Positions 33,012 to 41,488 of a DNA stretch of 64,000 bases are shown here, piece by piece. Each line of letters starts with the position of its first letter. Position 1 is the stretch's first letter. Position numbers and translations under genes: made by a program. The DNA comes from Candidatus Zixiibacteriota bacterium. Its GTDB lineage: Bacteria > Zixibacteria > MSB-5A5 > GN15 > JAAZOE01. The stretch is from contig JAGLON010000008.1 in the NCBI GenBank assembly GCA_023138975.1, positions 186,001 through 250,000 on the forward strand. Reading direction: 5' to 3'. The notes beneath the pieces were generated by a model. It was not told where the DNA came from, did not search any database, and was given only the letters and a program-made list of their open reading frames with translations.

Positions 33012-33863
33012 ATGGATTTGGATCTGCAAGGAAATATTGAGCGTTTTACGCTCCCTGAAATATTCCAGTTAGTATCGTCTGGGAGAAAAACCGGCACTCT
33101 GGGTATTCAGAGGAATGACGACATTGTTATGGTATATTTCAAAAATGGGTCCGTGATATATGGTTATGGCCCTCGTAAGACATACCATGTTGGCCGGATG
33201 CTGGTAGAAAAAGGAAAAATTTCCAATGAGCAATTGGATGAAGCGATAGCTGAACAGGCGAAAGACGATGCTTCCGGTAAACGTTTGGGTCAGATATTGA
33301 TAGAAAAGCAATATATTGACCGAGCCGATTTGGAAGAGGTTGTTCGGAAACAGGTTGAAGAGCTAATTTATTCTTTAATGTCCTGGGAACAGGGCTCATT
33401 TAAGTTCTATGAAAACCAGTTTCCTACTGAAGAGGAAATTACAATAAACCTATCGACAGAGAATGTCGTTCTTGAGGGAATGCGAAGACTCGACGAAATG
33501 GTCAGAATAAAAGATTACCTCCCCGATTTTTCAGTTGTTTTCACGTTGGCCAGTTCGGAACCGAATCAAAAACGGGAAATCACCCTTGAGCCGGAAGAAT
33601 GGAATATCCTCGGTCTTATAAACGGACACAGGGATATTAACGAATTACTGGAAACAACTTCTCTGGACTCAATTGAAGCCTTGAAAAGGCTGGCGTCTCT
33701 GCAGTTGGCCGGTTTGATTAAACCGTCTAAAGCGACAACTACTAATGGCGATAAACTAGCTGGAATGGTAGATCGCCTAAGTCAACTAATAGAAGATTAT
33801 ATGACCGAAAAAATGGGACAGACTCTAGGCAACACAACTGAGGTCGGAGAGAAAATTGACTAA
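33012..33863 (+). CDS. DUF4388 (PATAN-like) regulatory protein
   Basis: A 283-residue protein. The N-terminal domain opens with DLQGNIERFTLPEIFQLV and continues SSGRKTGTLGIQR and VYFKNGSVIYG, the diagnostic DUF4388 sequence of bacterial signalling proteins. A second segment (residues 65-110) contains VGRMLVEKGKISNEQLDEAI and LGQILIEKQYIDRADLEEVV, a repeat as in type IV pilus-assembly ATPase N-terminal domains. A winged-helix-like end (WNILGLINGHRDINELLE) follows. It is probably a regulatory or signalling protein of motility or surface functions. It starts a four-gene plus-strand unit. Confidence 0.8.
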   Translation: MDLDLQGNIERFTLPEIFQLVSSGRKTGTLGIQRNDDIVMVYFKNGSVIYGYGPRKTYHVGRMLVEKGKISNEQLDEAIAEQAKDDASGKRLGQILIEKQYIDRADLEEVVRKQVEELIYSLMSWEQGSFKFYENQFPTEEEITINLSTENVVLEGMRRLDEMVRIKDYLPDFSVVFTLASSEPNQKREITLEPEEWNILGLINGHRDINELLETTSLDSIEALKRLASLQLAGLIKPSKATTTNGDKLAGMVDRLSQLIEDYMTEKMGQTLGNTTEVGEKID

Positions 33864-34491
33864 TGCCCAGACATTAGAAAGACTCGAAAGCCGCCTGACG
33901 CAACTAATAGATGGCATGCTGGCGAGGAAAGGCAAACAAGTTGGTTTTCTAATTGGGCTCAATCAACTCGATGATATATTAGTCCGCCATCAACGAGGTA
34001 TGCCGATTACAAAGGATTTGGCCCTATTTATTGCCGAGTACCGGGATATCTTCATTAAAAGCGGTCTTTCTGTAGGGCAGAAAAAACGCCTGGGTGAAAT
34101 CCTGAGCATTTTCTACAGGGATTTAATAGGTAATAGTGATGCTGATAGTGATAAACTGTCCGATGAAATAAAAGACTGGTTAAAAGATCTTGGGGATCGG
34201 TCATTTTCTATTATCTTAAAAGGTCCTGAGGAAAAGGCATCATTATCTGATCGATTCTATGCTCTTTTACATAGAGAAAACCGGGAATTAAACATCCTGC
34301 TTGAGAGAAACGACCATTTATTAACCTGTCTAGATGATCTGCTTAAGTCAGCAGACGCAAAACAGGACTACATGTTTGAGCATATGGCCGCAACATTGAT
34401 ATACTTTTTGCAAATGGAAGGCTATAAAGTTGACCCTTACGTAAAAAAATTACGTATAATCAGGAACAATAGGAAGTTAAAAAAAGTTTAA
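33856..34491 (+). CDS. Hypothetical helical protein starting with TTG
   Basis: A 211-residue mostly helical protein with no recognised family, possibly a coiled-coil or multi-helix bundle (residues 1-60 and 145-185). It overlaps the DUF4388 gene by 8 bases in another frame; a GGAGAG stretch sits 5 bases before a TTG at 33856, so I chose that start. It is coupled to DUF4388 and to the next genes. A structural or regulatory role in the same pathway is inferred only from position. Confidence 0.6.
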   Translation: MTNAQTLERLESRLTQLIDGMLARKGKQVGFLIGLNQLDDILVRHQRGMPITKDLALFIAEYRDIFIKSGLSVGQKKRLGEILSIFYRDLIGNSDADSDKLSDEIKDWLKDLGDRSFSIILKGPEEKASLSDRFYALLHRENRELNILLERNDHLLTCLDDLLKSADAKQDYMFEHMAATLIYFLQMEGYKVDPYVKKLRIIRNNRKLKKV

Positions 34492-34492
34492 A

Positions 34493-34765
34493 ATGTTGTC
34501 TTTTGAAGAAAAATCTTATTGCAGAGCACTTGAAGCTTTGCGAAAAAAAGACTATATTACTGCCGATAAAGAATTTGAGGCCTGTAAATCATTGTATGTT
34601 GACAGTGCCGGAATTAAAATAATCTCAGAAGCAGTCCGAACTCTGGTTGCACTGCGTGATGAGAAAAAGAAACTGGAAAAAAGAGAGATAACTATACAGG
34701 AGACAGTGAATCATGGCGAAGAAGCAATCGTTTGCGGACAAGGCCAACAAGAAGAGTCAGGTTAG
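34493..34765 (+). CDS. Hypothetical small protein
   Basis: A 90-residue protein with a helix pair (LEALRKKDYITADKEFEACKS, TPR-like in rhythm) followed by a charged helix. The last 53 bases overlap the next gene in a different frame. There is no Shine-Dalgarno before the ATG at 34493, which comes one base after the previous stop. It could be a lone TPR-like adaptor. The function is unknown. Confidence 0.5.
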   Translation: MLSFEEKSYCRALEALRKKDYITADKEFEACKSLYVDSAGIKIISEAVRTLVALRDEKKKLEKREITIQETVNHGEEAIVCGQGQQEESG

Positions 34766-34898
34766 TATTTGCCCGATTTGTCAATCCGAGATTAGTCATA
34801 TAAAACTAGTCATGGCCAAAAAAGTTAATAATAGCTGGAGAATGGCTAACAAACCTGTCGGGGTCTGTAAATGTAACGAAGCCGAGATATACGGCTAA
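34713..34898 (+). CDS. Small zinc-ribbon-like protein
   Basis: A 61-residue basic protein with CPICQSEI near residue 20 and VCKCNEAEIYG at the end, two CxxC/CxC pairs that suggest a small zinc ribbon. A good AGGAGA Shine-Dalgarno precedes the ATG at 34713, inside the previous gene. It is the last gene before a strong terminator (34904-34929). No specific family is named. Confidence 0.6.
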   Translation: MAKKQSFADKANKKSQVSICPICQSEISHIKLVMAKKVNNSWRMANKPVGVCKCNEAEIYG

Positions 34899-34903
34899 AG
34901 ACT

Positions 34904-34929
34904 AACCCCGGCATTGCCGGGGTTTTTTT
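34904..34929 (+). terminator. Rho-independent terminator
   Basis: AACCCCGGC (34904-34912) and GCCGGGGTT (34916-34924) form a perfect 9-base stem with a 3-base loop, followed by a run of seven T (34923-34929). It is placed directly after the zinc-ribbon gene and only 3 bases before the ATG of the radical SAM gene at 34933. Confidence 0.93.
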
Positions 34930-34932
34930 CAT

Positions 34933-37458
34933 ATGCTCTTAGATACCCTGGAAAAAAAATTCTTCCCCTTTATAGAAAAGCCGGGTCGCTATATCGGATG
35001 CGAACCGGGCAGCTATAGAAAAAACACCGAAGACTTAACGACTATTGCTCTGGCTTATCCGGATATGTATGAAGTCGGTATGTCATATACTGGTGGACAA
35101 ATTCTATACCATATTTTCAATAGCCGCTCCGACACGGTTTGCGAACGAGTCTATACACCAGCCCCTGACGCAATCAAACTGATGAAACGAGAACAGATTC
35201 CTTTGTTCTCGCTCGAATCACATCGCTCCATCAAGGAATTTGATGTTCTAGGGTTTACGCTGTCATATGAAATGATCTATACCAATGTCCTCGGTATGCT
35301 GGAGATGGCAGGAATACCGTTATTATCAAAAAATAGAGATCGCTCTGATCCTCTGATAATTGCCGGTGGCCCGATTTGTTTTAATCCGGAACCAATCGCC
35401 GATTTCTTCGATGCCATATTTATAGGTGAAGTCGAAGAAACAATCCCTGATATAATCGCCGAAATCAGAGCTGGCAAAAAGCTGCCTCGCGAGGAACGAT
35501 TGAGACGCCTTGCCGATATCCCTTCCCTTTATGTTCCATCATTATATGATCCGGAAACAAGAAAGCCACTGGTTGAAGGAATTCCGGATAAGATCACCCC
35601 CTGTCATGTTTCGGAAATGAGACCCGAATATTATCCGGAAAAGCCGGTTGTGCCCCTAATCGAGTCAACTCACGATAGAGTAACTGCAGAAATTATGAGG
35701 GGTTGTCCACAAGGATGCCGCTTCTGTCAGGCAGGTAAAATCTATAAGCCGGTTCGAGTCAGATCCGTTAATGAAATAAAAACTCAAGTTCTCAAGAACC
35801 TCGAAACTACCGGCTACGACGAAGTGGGGCTCCTATCTTTATCGTCAACTGATTATCCGCACATTGAAAAACTTATCCTGTCAATGACTACCGAACTTGA
35901 GAAAATGAAAGTATCGCTATCGTTCCCCTCACTCCGCCCAGCTAATTTCACAGCCAAGATTGCCGACGCCGCCAAATTAACGCGTAAATCCGGATTAACC
36001 TTTGCGCCCGAGGTCGGCACCGAAAGAATGCGGCAAGTCGTCCGCAAAAACATCACTGAAGAAGATTTACTAAACGCTTGCCGAATAGCATTTGATAAGG
36101 GCTGGCAACTGGTTAAGCTCTACTTCATGATTGGACTTCCGACTGAAACCAAAGAAGATCTCGATGGCATTGTAGACTTAATTTATAAAGTGCTGCAAAT
36201 CGGTCGTGAAAAAAAGGGACAGAGAAAACTTAATGTCAGTATCTCCCCCTTTTCCCCAAAAGCTCATACGCCGTTTCAGTGGGATGAAATTTGCACCCCG
36301 GATGTAATCCGTGAAAAACAGGACTATCTTCGATCCAAAATAAAAGCGCGAGAAGTATCATTAAAGTTCCGCAATCCGAGATTATCCTACCTTGAGGGTG
36401 TCATCGGGCGAGGCGACAGAAAAATTGGGAAAGTGATTCTCAACGCCTACAAAAACGGCGCAATGTTTGACGGTTGGACGGAGTACTTTGATATAAGAAA
36501 ATGGGATGACGCCTTTTCAGAGGCCGGAATAGACATGGCAGATTATGCCGGGGCGATTAGTTTTTCCAAGGCTCTACCTTGGGACCATATTGACCGGGGA
36601 CAATCTAAGGAGCACCTACAAAACGAACGCTCGCAAACAGCTGTCAAGGCGGTAACATCTATAAAACCAACCGCTTCACAGAAGACAGACTCCCCCAATG
36701 ATTCTCAAGAGGACATGTACGGCCGCCGAAAAAAGCGAGTAGCGATAACTGATAATTCACTCAGCCCGACTCGAGGAAAACTACGGCTTAAATGGGGTAA
36801 GCATGGATTAGCGCGGTTTCTGTCTCATCTGGAGAATAATAGAATATTGCAGCGAGCGATTCGCCGAGCCAATATTCCGGTTACTTATAGTCAGGGATTC
36901 CACCCGCATCAGAAACTATCGTTTGGACCCCCTCTGCCGTTAAGTTATAGTTCGGAGAGTGAATATCTTGATATACAAATTGAAGGCACTTGTCATCGCG
37001 ACCAAATACTAAAAATGAATGATGCTATGCCTTATGGCTTTTTTGTTGATGATTTCAAGTTAATCTACTCTAAAGCTCCAGCGATTTCGGCCATGTTAAA
37101 TCGAGCTTTTTACACTGTAATGGGAAACCTCGGCGACTTAGACCAAATTTCAGATACAATTGAGAATCTATTGTCAAAAGAATCAATAATTGGTATTAGA
37201 TCGACCAAAGATGGTGGAAAAGAGGTTGAAATTCGTCCGGCAATTTATAAATTGTGTATCAACCGAGAAGATGAAAAGCCGTTTATCGAAATGGAGCTTG
37301 GCTTAGGAGACGGCGGTTATGCCAAGCCCAGTGAATTGATGAATGTCTTTGGGCTATGGAAAGAACATCAGCTGGTTTCTTTGCATTATCATCGAAAAGC
37401 TCTGATGTTTAAAGATGAAATGGGATACTATTTTGACCCGTTAACAGCAATAATTTAA
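34933..37458 (+). CDS. Radical SAM protein (TIGR03960) fused to a DUF2344 domain
   Basis: An 841-residue protein. The N-terminal part is a B12-binding-like domain (about 40-190), then the radical SAM core with CPQGCRFCQAG near residue 260, whose three Cys bind the 4Fe-4S cluster (CxxxCxxC). From about residue 610 comes a second domain starting KLRLKWGKHGLARFLSHLENN, the signature of the DUF2344/TIGR03936 family. In many bacteria these are separate adjacent genes before Rne/Rng; here they are joined in one polypeptide. Function: a radical SAM modification enzyme, target not established. There is no room for a Shine-Dalgarno because the terminator T-run ends four bases upstream. Confidence 0.85.
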   Translation: MLLDTLEKKFFPFIEKPGRYIGCEPGSYRKNTEDLTTIALAYPDMYEVGMSYTGGQILYHIFNSRSDTVCERVYTPAPDAIKLMKREQIPLFSLESHRSIKEFDVLGFTLSYEMIYTNVLGMLEMAGIPLLSKNRDRSDPLIIAGGPICFNPEPIADFFDAIFIGEVEETIPDIIAEIRAGKKLPREERLRRLADIPSLYVPSLYDPETRKPLVEGIPDKITPCHVSEMRPEYYPEKPVVPLIESTHDRVTAEIMRGCPQGCRFCQAGKIYKPVRVRSVNEIKTQVLKNLETTGYDEVGLLSLSSTDYPHIEKLILSMTTELEKMKVSLSFPSLRPANFTAKIADAAKLTRKSGLTFAPEVGTERMRQVVRKNITEEDLLNACRIAFDKGWQLVKLYFMIGLPTETKEDLDGIVDLIYKVLQIGREKKGQRKLNVSISPFSPKAHTPFQWDEICTPDVIREKQDYLRSKIKAREVSLKFRNPRLSYLEGVIGRGDRKIGKVILNAYKNGAMFDGWTEYFDIRKWDDAFSEAGIDMADYAGAISFSKALPWDHIDRGQSKEHLQNERSQTAVKAVTSIKPTASQKTDSPNDSQEDMYGRRKKRVAITDNSLSPTRGKLRLKWGKHGLARFLSHLENNRILQRAIRRANIPVTYSQGFHPHQKLSFGPPLPLSYSSESEYLDIQIEGTCHRDQILKMNDAMPYGFFVDDFKLIYSKAPAISAMLNRAFYTVMGNLGDLDQISDTIENLLSKESIIGIRSTKDGGKEVEIRPAIYKLCINREDEKPFIEMELGLGDGGYAKPSELMNVFGLWKEHQLVSLHYHRKALMFKDEMGYYFDPLTAII

Positions 37459-37563
37459 CGTGGATGGGTCAATTAATCTACCTTTATCCCGATATATAAA
37501 GCTAAGAGCACTTTTAGTTTAAGCAGCAACTCCGGCATATAGCCGGGACAATTTGGAGTCAAC

Positions 37564-38946
37564 GTGGGGCCTACTAGTAGAAAAAAATCTACCACTTTTG
37601 ATCCTGTAAGGGCTGCCTGCATTCAGGTACTCGGATTAGTATTTGAAAAAGGCTGGAAAAGTGATGATGCGATAAAAAACATTTGCGCCAATCATCAGTT
37701 TACTGATTTAGATCGGCGGTTTTTACTTCAGCTTTGTCACGGCGTTATAAAAATGAGACGCCGCCTTGATTACACCTATTCTTTTTATCTAAAAAAACCC
37801 AACGCAAGAATTGATAAAATCACCAGAAATATCCTCCGTTTAGGGTTATATCAACTAATGTTCACTGATCGTATTCCTCCTGGTGCGGCAGTATCAGAGT
37901 CGGTGAATTTAGCTCGTGGATTGGTGCACGAATCTCGTGGAGCTTTTGTAAACGCCATCCTGAGAAGCTATCTGCGCTCACCAGAAAAAGTTGTTTTCCA
38001 AAATAAACTAGATCATCCTGTCGAATACCTCGCTGATTTCTATAGTTATCCGGATTGGTTTGTCGAGTATTGTATCAATGAATTTGGCTTCCAAAAAGCC
38101 GAATCTTTACTGGCCCGGGGCAATGATTCACCTCACTTGACTTATCGGATTAACCGTTTGCGCTATAATCCCGAGCAACTTACCAAACTTTTAAAAGAAC
38201 AATATATTGAGTATAGCCTGGGCAAATACCTCGAGGATTATTACCATATTTACCGTCAGGGAATTCCTTTGGAACAGGAATTAATTGAAGGCGGCCGTGT
38301 TTATATTCAGGACGAAGCGGCCGGAATGGCGGTCAATCTACTTAATCCCAAACAGAGAGACAGTATCCTTGACTTATGCTCAGCGCCCGGAGGAAAGGCA
38401 ACCTTTTCCGCCTCCTTGATGCATAATCAGGGACGAATAACAGCTGTTGATATAAGTGAGGAAAGACTAAAAACCGTCGTAGAGAACGCGAATCGCCTCG
38501 GAATTTCTATTATCGCTCCAGTAGCATGCGATGTTCTTGACTTCAAGGGACCGGCCTGCAACCGAGTTCTGCTTGATGTACCTTGCAGCGGCTGGGGTGT
38601 CTTGGGTAAACACAGCGATTTACGATGGATGAAAGCCCGAAGTGATTCACTTAAGTTGGCAGAAATACAATCCAAATTAATTCGTCATGCCGCCGATCTT
38701 GTAACTCCCGGAGGCGTTTTAGTTTATTCGACTTGTACAATTATTCGTGACGAAAATGATTCGGTAGTTGAAGAATTCCTGCTTGACCGTCCGGATTTTT
38801 CAATTGATATGCCGGGCAAAAGTATCGCGCCGGAATTGATTAGCGAGCGCGGGTTTGTAAAAACATATCCGAATATCGATTATCTCGATGGAGCCTTCTG
38901 TGTCCGTCTAAAGAAAAAACTTGGTTCCAAATCAAAAAAGCCATAA
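37564..38946 (+). CDS. rsmB: 16S rRNA (cytosine-967-C5)-methyltransferase
   Basis: A 460-residue RsmB. The N-terminal NusB-like domain (about residues 15-145) precedes the methyltransferase, with DLCSAPGGKATFSA as motif I, VDISEERL, catalytic DVPCSGWGVLGKH (motif IV) and VYSTCTI with the second Cys (motif VI). It methylates C967 of 16S rRNA. The start is GTG at 37564 with GGAG 6 bases upstream. It precedes a PASTA-domain gene in the same direction, an association often seen with fmt-rsmB-pknB neighbourhoods. Confidence 0.93.
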   Translation: MGPTSRKKSTTFDPVRAACIQVLGLVFEKGWKSDDAIKNICANHQFTDLDRRFLLQLCHGVIKMRRRLDYTYSFYLKKPNARIDKITRNILRLGLYQLMFTDRIPPGAAVSESVNLARGLVHESRGAFVNAILRSYLRSPEKVVFQNKLDHPVEYLADFYSYPDWFVEYCINEFGFQKAESLLARGNDSPHLTYRINRLRYNPEQLTKLLKEQYIEYSLGKYLEDYYHIYRQGIPLEQELIEGGRVYIQDEAAGMAVNLLNPKQRDSILDLCSAPGGKATFSASLMHNQGRITAVDISEERLKTVVENANRLGISIIAPVACDVLDFKGPACNRVLLDVPCSGWGVLGKHSDLRWMKARSDSLKLAEIQSKLIRHAADLVTPGGVLVYSTCTIIRDENDSVVEEFLLDRPDFSIDMPGKSIAPELISERGFVKTYPNIDYLDGAFCVRLKKKLGSKSKKP

Positions 38947-39007
38947 CATATAATCTGTTGTATAATAAGAAACGACGTTACTCCTAAATGAAAGGGTTCA
39001 TTTCGGG

Positions 39008-39772
39008 ATGTCCTCTATAATTGATAAAATCCCCTATTATGATACAATTTGGGGCCGACGAATAACGAATCTACTAATTCTCGGTATAATCTTTTTTGTG
39101 TTATTTTTGATAGTCAACAATATTATAATGCCGACTATGACCCGATATGGGAGCGAGTTTTCCTTGCCAAATATCATAGGAATGACTATTGTCGAAGCTG
39201 AACCAGTTCTACGGGAAGCGGAATTGGAGATAATCACAACCTCGGAAGAATACCACCCGGACAAGCCAACTGGAACTATTTTATCTCAATTCCCTTCGGG
39301 TGGAACTCTCGTTAAAGCCGGACGGCGAGTTAAGGTTGTAACTTCATTAGGGCAAAAGGCAGTGGAAGTTCCGGATTTACGGGGTTTCTCCATTCGCCAG
39401 GCAAAGCTGAACTTGGAGGCCTCCGGATTTACTCTTGGAGACATTGAATGGACCAGTACCGACTCGCTTCCGGAAAAAGTCGTTGTATTCTCCTACCCTT
39501 CAGCCGGGACAAATATCCCTTATGGCAGCGAAGTCAATTTAATGGTGAATCAAGGACCTTATCAGCGTACCGTATTTGTACCGAGGTTAATCGGATTGTC
39601 ACTGGAAGACGCAGCGAATCGCTTGGAGGATAAGGGGCTTAGTATCGGCTTGATAACTGAAAAGGTGAACGAATATTTCCTCCCGGAAACTGTGCTGGAA
39701 CAATCTGAAGACCCCGGCACCGAACTGCTGCCTGGTGAAGAAGTTGATATAACTATATCAAGTACCGATTAA
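39008..39772 (+). CDS. PASTA-domain membrane protein
   Basis: A 254-residue protein with one membrane segment near residues 20-42 (LLILGIIFFVLFLIVNNIIM) and three PASTA domains outside (about residues 52-118, 119-186 and 187-252), each with the pattern beginning P.l.G.s...A. PASTA domains bind peptidoglycan fragments or beta-lactams. In most proteins they are linked to a kinase or penicillin-binding domain; here there is none. It follows rsmB in the same direction and may be the envelope part of a cell-wall-sensing unit. Confidence 0.88.
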   Translation: MSSIIDKIPYYDTIWGRRITNLLILGIIFFVLFLIVNNIIMPTMTRYGSEFSLPNIIGMTIVEAEPVLREAELEIITTSEEYHPDKPTGTILSQFPSGGTLVKAGRRVKVVTSLGQKAVEVPDLRGFSIRQAKLNLEASGFTLGDIEWTSTDSLPEKVVVFSYPSAGTNIPYGSEVNLMVNQGPYQRTVFVPRLIGLSLEDAANRLEDKGLSIGLITEKVNEYFLPETVLEQSEDPGTELLPGEEVDITISSTD

Positions 39773-39841
39773 TTAGATATCGGATTTTTTATTGATAAAA
39801 GTTGAAAACATAAAGATATCAAGAAAAGGAAATATAAATTT

Positions 39842-40702
39842 ATGACAACCAAGAAAAAGCCATCACCGAAAAAATGGTGGGAGACAGAACCTTCCTATCG
39901 TCTCGCATTCGAAGATAATGATTTACTGATGAAAGATGAACTTCGAGGAGTTCGTCTGCAATTGGAATTGGTTAAAACCGAATTAAGCCTGCTGGAACAT
40001 AATATTCGATCGACTATTGTGGTCTTCGGCGGCACCAGAATCAGCGCGCCGGATGATTGTAAAAAGAAAATTAAAGAAATTGAAGCGGAGTTAAAAGATA
40101 ATCCGAGAGATCCGGTTTTGCTGAACAAACTGTTGATTGCCCGACGGGTGATAGCTAAGTCAGATTTTTATAACGAAGCCCGCAGATTTGCGGAATTAGT
40201 ATCACGGGAATCTCAAAATGGCAATGGCGCGGAATATGTTATTGTTACCGGCGGCGGCCCGGGCATCATGGAAGCAGCCAATCGCGGCGCTCATGATATC
40301 GGAGCCAAATCTATCGGATTGAATATCACTCTTCCGATGGAGCAACAGCCGAATGAATACATCACTCCGGACTTATGCTTCCAGTTTCATTATTTTGCCG
40401 TCCGTAAAATGCACTTTCTAATGCGAGCTAAAGCATTAGTCGCTTTCCCCGGCGGATATGGCACTTTGGATGAGCTGTTCGAGGGATTGACCCTGCTGCA
40501 AACAACAAAAACTCAGAAGATTCCGATTATTCTGTTTGGTAAAAACTATTGGACGCAGTTAATCAATTTTGATTTTCTGGTGGCAGAAGGAACAATTGAT
40601 CCGGAAGATTTAGCTCTATTCCGTTATGCTGACACAGCTGAGCAGACCTGGGAAATGATCCAGGAGTTCAACAAAGAGCCGATAGGATGGAAAGAGGCAT
40701 AA
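39842..40702 (+). CDS. LOG-family (TIGR00730) nucleoside-monophosphate phosphoribohydrolase-like protein
   Basis: A 286-residue protein. VVFGGTRI near the start of the fold, VTGGGPGIMEAANRGAHD (about residues 135-152) and FPGGYGTLDELFEGLTL (about 201-217) are the nucleotide-site signatures GGGxxGxM and PGGxGTxxE of the LOG family (often mis-called lysine decarboxylase). Such proteins release adenine-type bases from monophosphates and can be cytokinin-activating, but in bacteria the role is often unknown. A 50-residue N-terminal helix precedes the fold. No membrane segment. Confidence 0.88.
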   Translation: MTTKKKPSPKKWWETEPSYRLAFEDNDLLMKDELRGVRLQLELVKTELSLLEHNIRSTIVVFGGTRISAPDDCKKKIKEIEAELKDNPRDPVLLNKLLIARRVIAKSDFYNEARRFAELVSRESQNGNGAEYVIVTGGGPGIMEAANRGAHDIGAKSIGLNITLPMEQQPNEYITPDLCFQFHYFAVRKMHFLMRAKALVAFPGGYGTLDELFEGLTLLQTTKTQKIPIILFGKNYWTQLINFDFLVAEGTIDPEDLALFRYADTAEQTWEMIQEFNKEPIGWKEA

Positions 40703-40780
40703 TCCGCCTCTTTCTTTTCACTATACAGCAACATATTCCTCCCTTGCGAGTCTGTCTTTTTTCTATTACCTTGCCCCTCT

Positions 40781-41485
40781 ATGATTGACAATCAACATGG
40801 CAAAAAGATTCAGAACATGTTCGATCGGATTTCTCCCCGGTATGATTTGCTGAATCGCATCCTATCCGGCGGCAACGATATGCGTTGGAGGAAAAAAGCA
40901 GTCGACATGCTGGGTGACTTAAAAGGCAAAACCGCTCTGGATTTATGCTGCGGGTCAGGAGATTTCCTAACCATTTTATCAGAATTTTATCACTCGGATA
41001 TTAATTTATACGGCGCCGATTTTGCCAAGAATATGCTTAACATAGCTCATTCTCGATTAGGATTAGACCATCGCCGTAACATCATATTATGCCAAGCGGA
41101 TGCTCAGGCTTTACCCTTTGCTGACAATTCTATAAATGCGGTAACGATTGGATTCGGTATACGTAACGTGACTGATAAGAACAAATCCCTCAAAGACATC
41201 CATCGTGTCCTTTCCCCAACCGGGAAACTGGTCATAATTGAGCCTTCAATTCCAAAAAATAAATTTGTCGCATTCTGCTTTGGATTTTATTTTGGAAAAA
41301 TTATGCCTTTAATCGGCGGATTAATTTCCGGAGATTTCCAAGCCTATAAATATCTCAATAAATCAGTAGAAGCCTTTCCCCTGCCCGATAATTTCTGTCA
41401 GATGATGACCCGGGCCGGCTTCAGTAACTCAAAAGCTTATCCTCAGTTGCTTGGAACAGCAGTGATCTATTACGCCGAGAAATAA
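40781..41485 (+). CDS. menG: Menaquinone/ubiquinone C-methyltransferase
   Basis: A 234-residue methyltransferase of the UbiE/MenG family. FDRISPRYDLLNRILS at the start, ALDLCCGSGDFLTI as SAM motif I, ADAQALPFADNSINAVTIGFGIRNV with the typical RNV segment, and IEPSIPK in place of LEFS are family features. It methylates demethylmenaquinone (or the ubiquinone intermediate), which points to a respiring organism. It ends three bases before the convergent MEMO1 gene. Confidence 0.9.
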   Translation: MIDNQHGKKIQNMFDRISPRYDLLNRILSGGNDMRWRKKAVDMLGDLKGKTALDLCCGSGDFLTILSEFYHSDINLYGADFAKNMLNIAHSRLGLDHRRNIILCQADAQALPFADNSINAVTIGFGIRNVTDKNKSLKDIHRVLSPTGKLVIIEPSIPKNKFVAFCFGFYFGKIMPLIGGLISGDFQAYKYLNKSVEAFPLPDNFCQMMTRAGFSNSKAYPQLLGTAVIYYAEK

Positions 41486-41488
41486 TAA

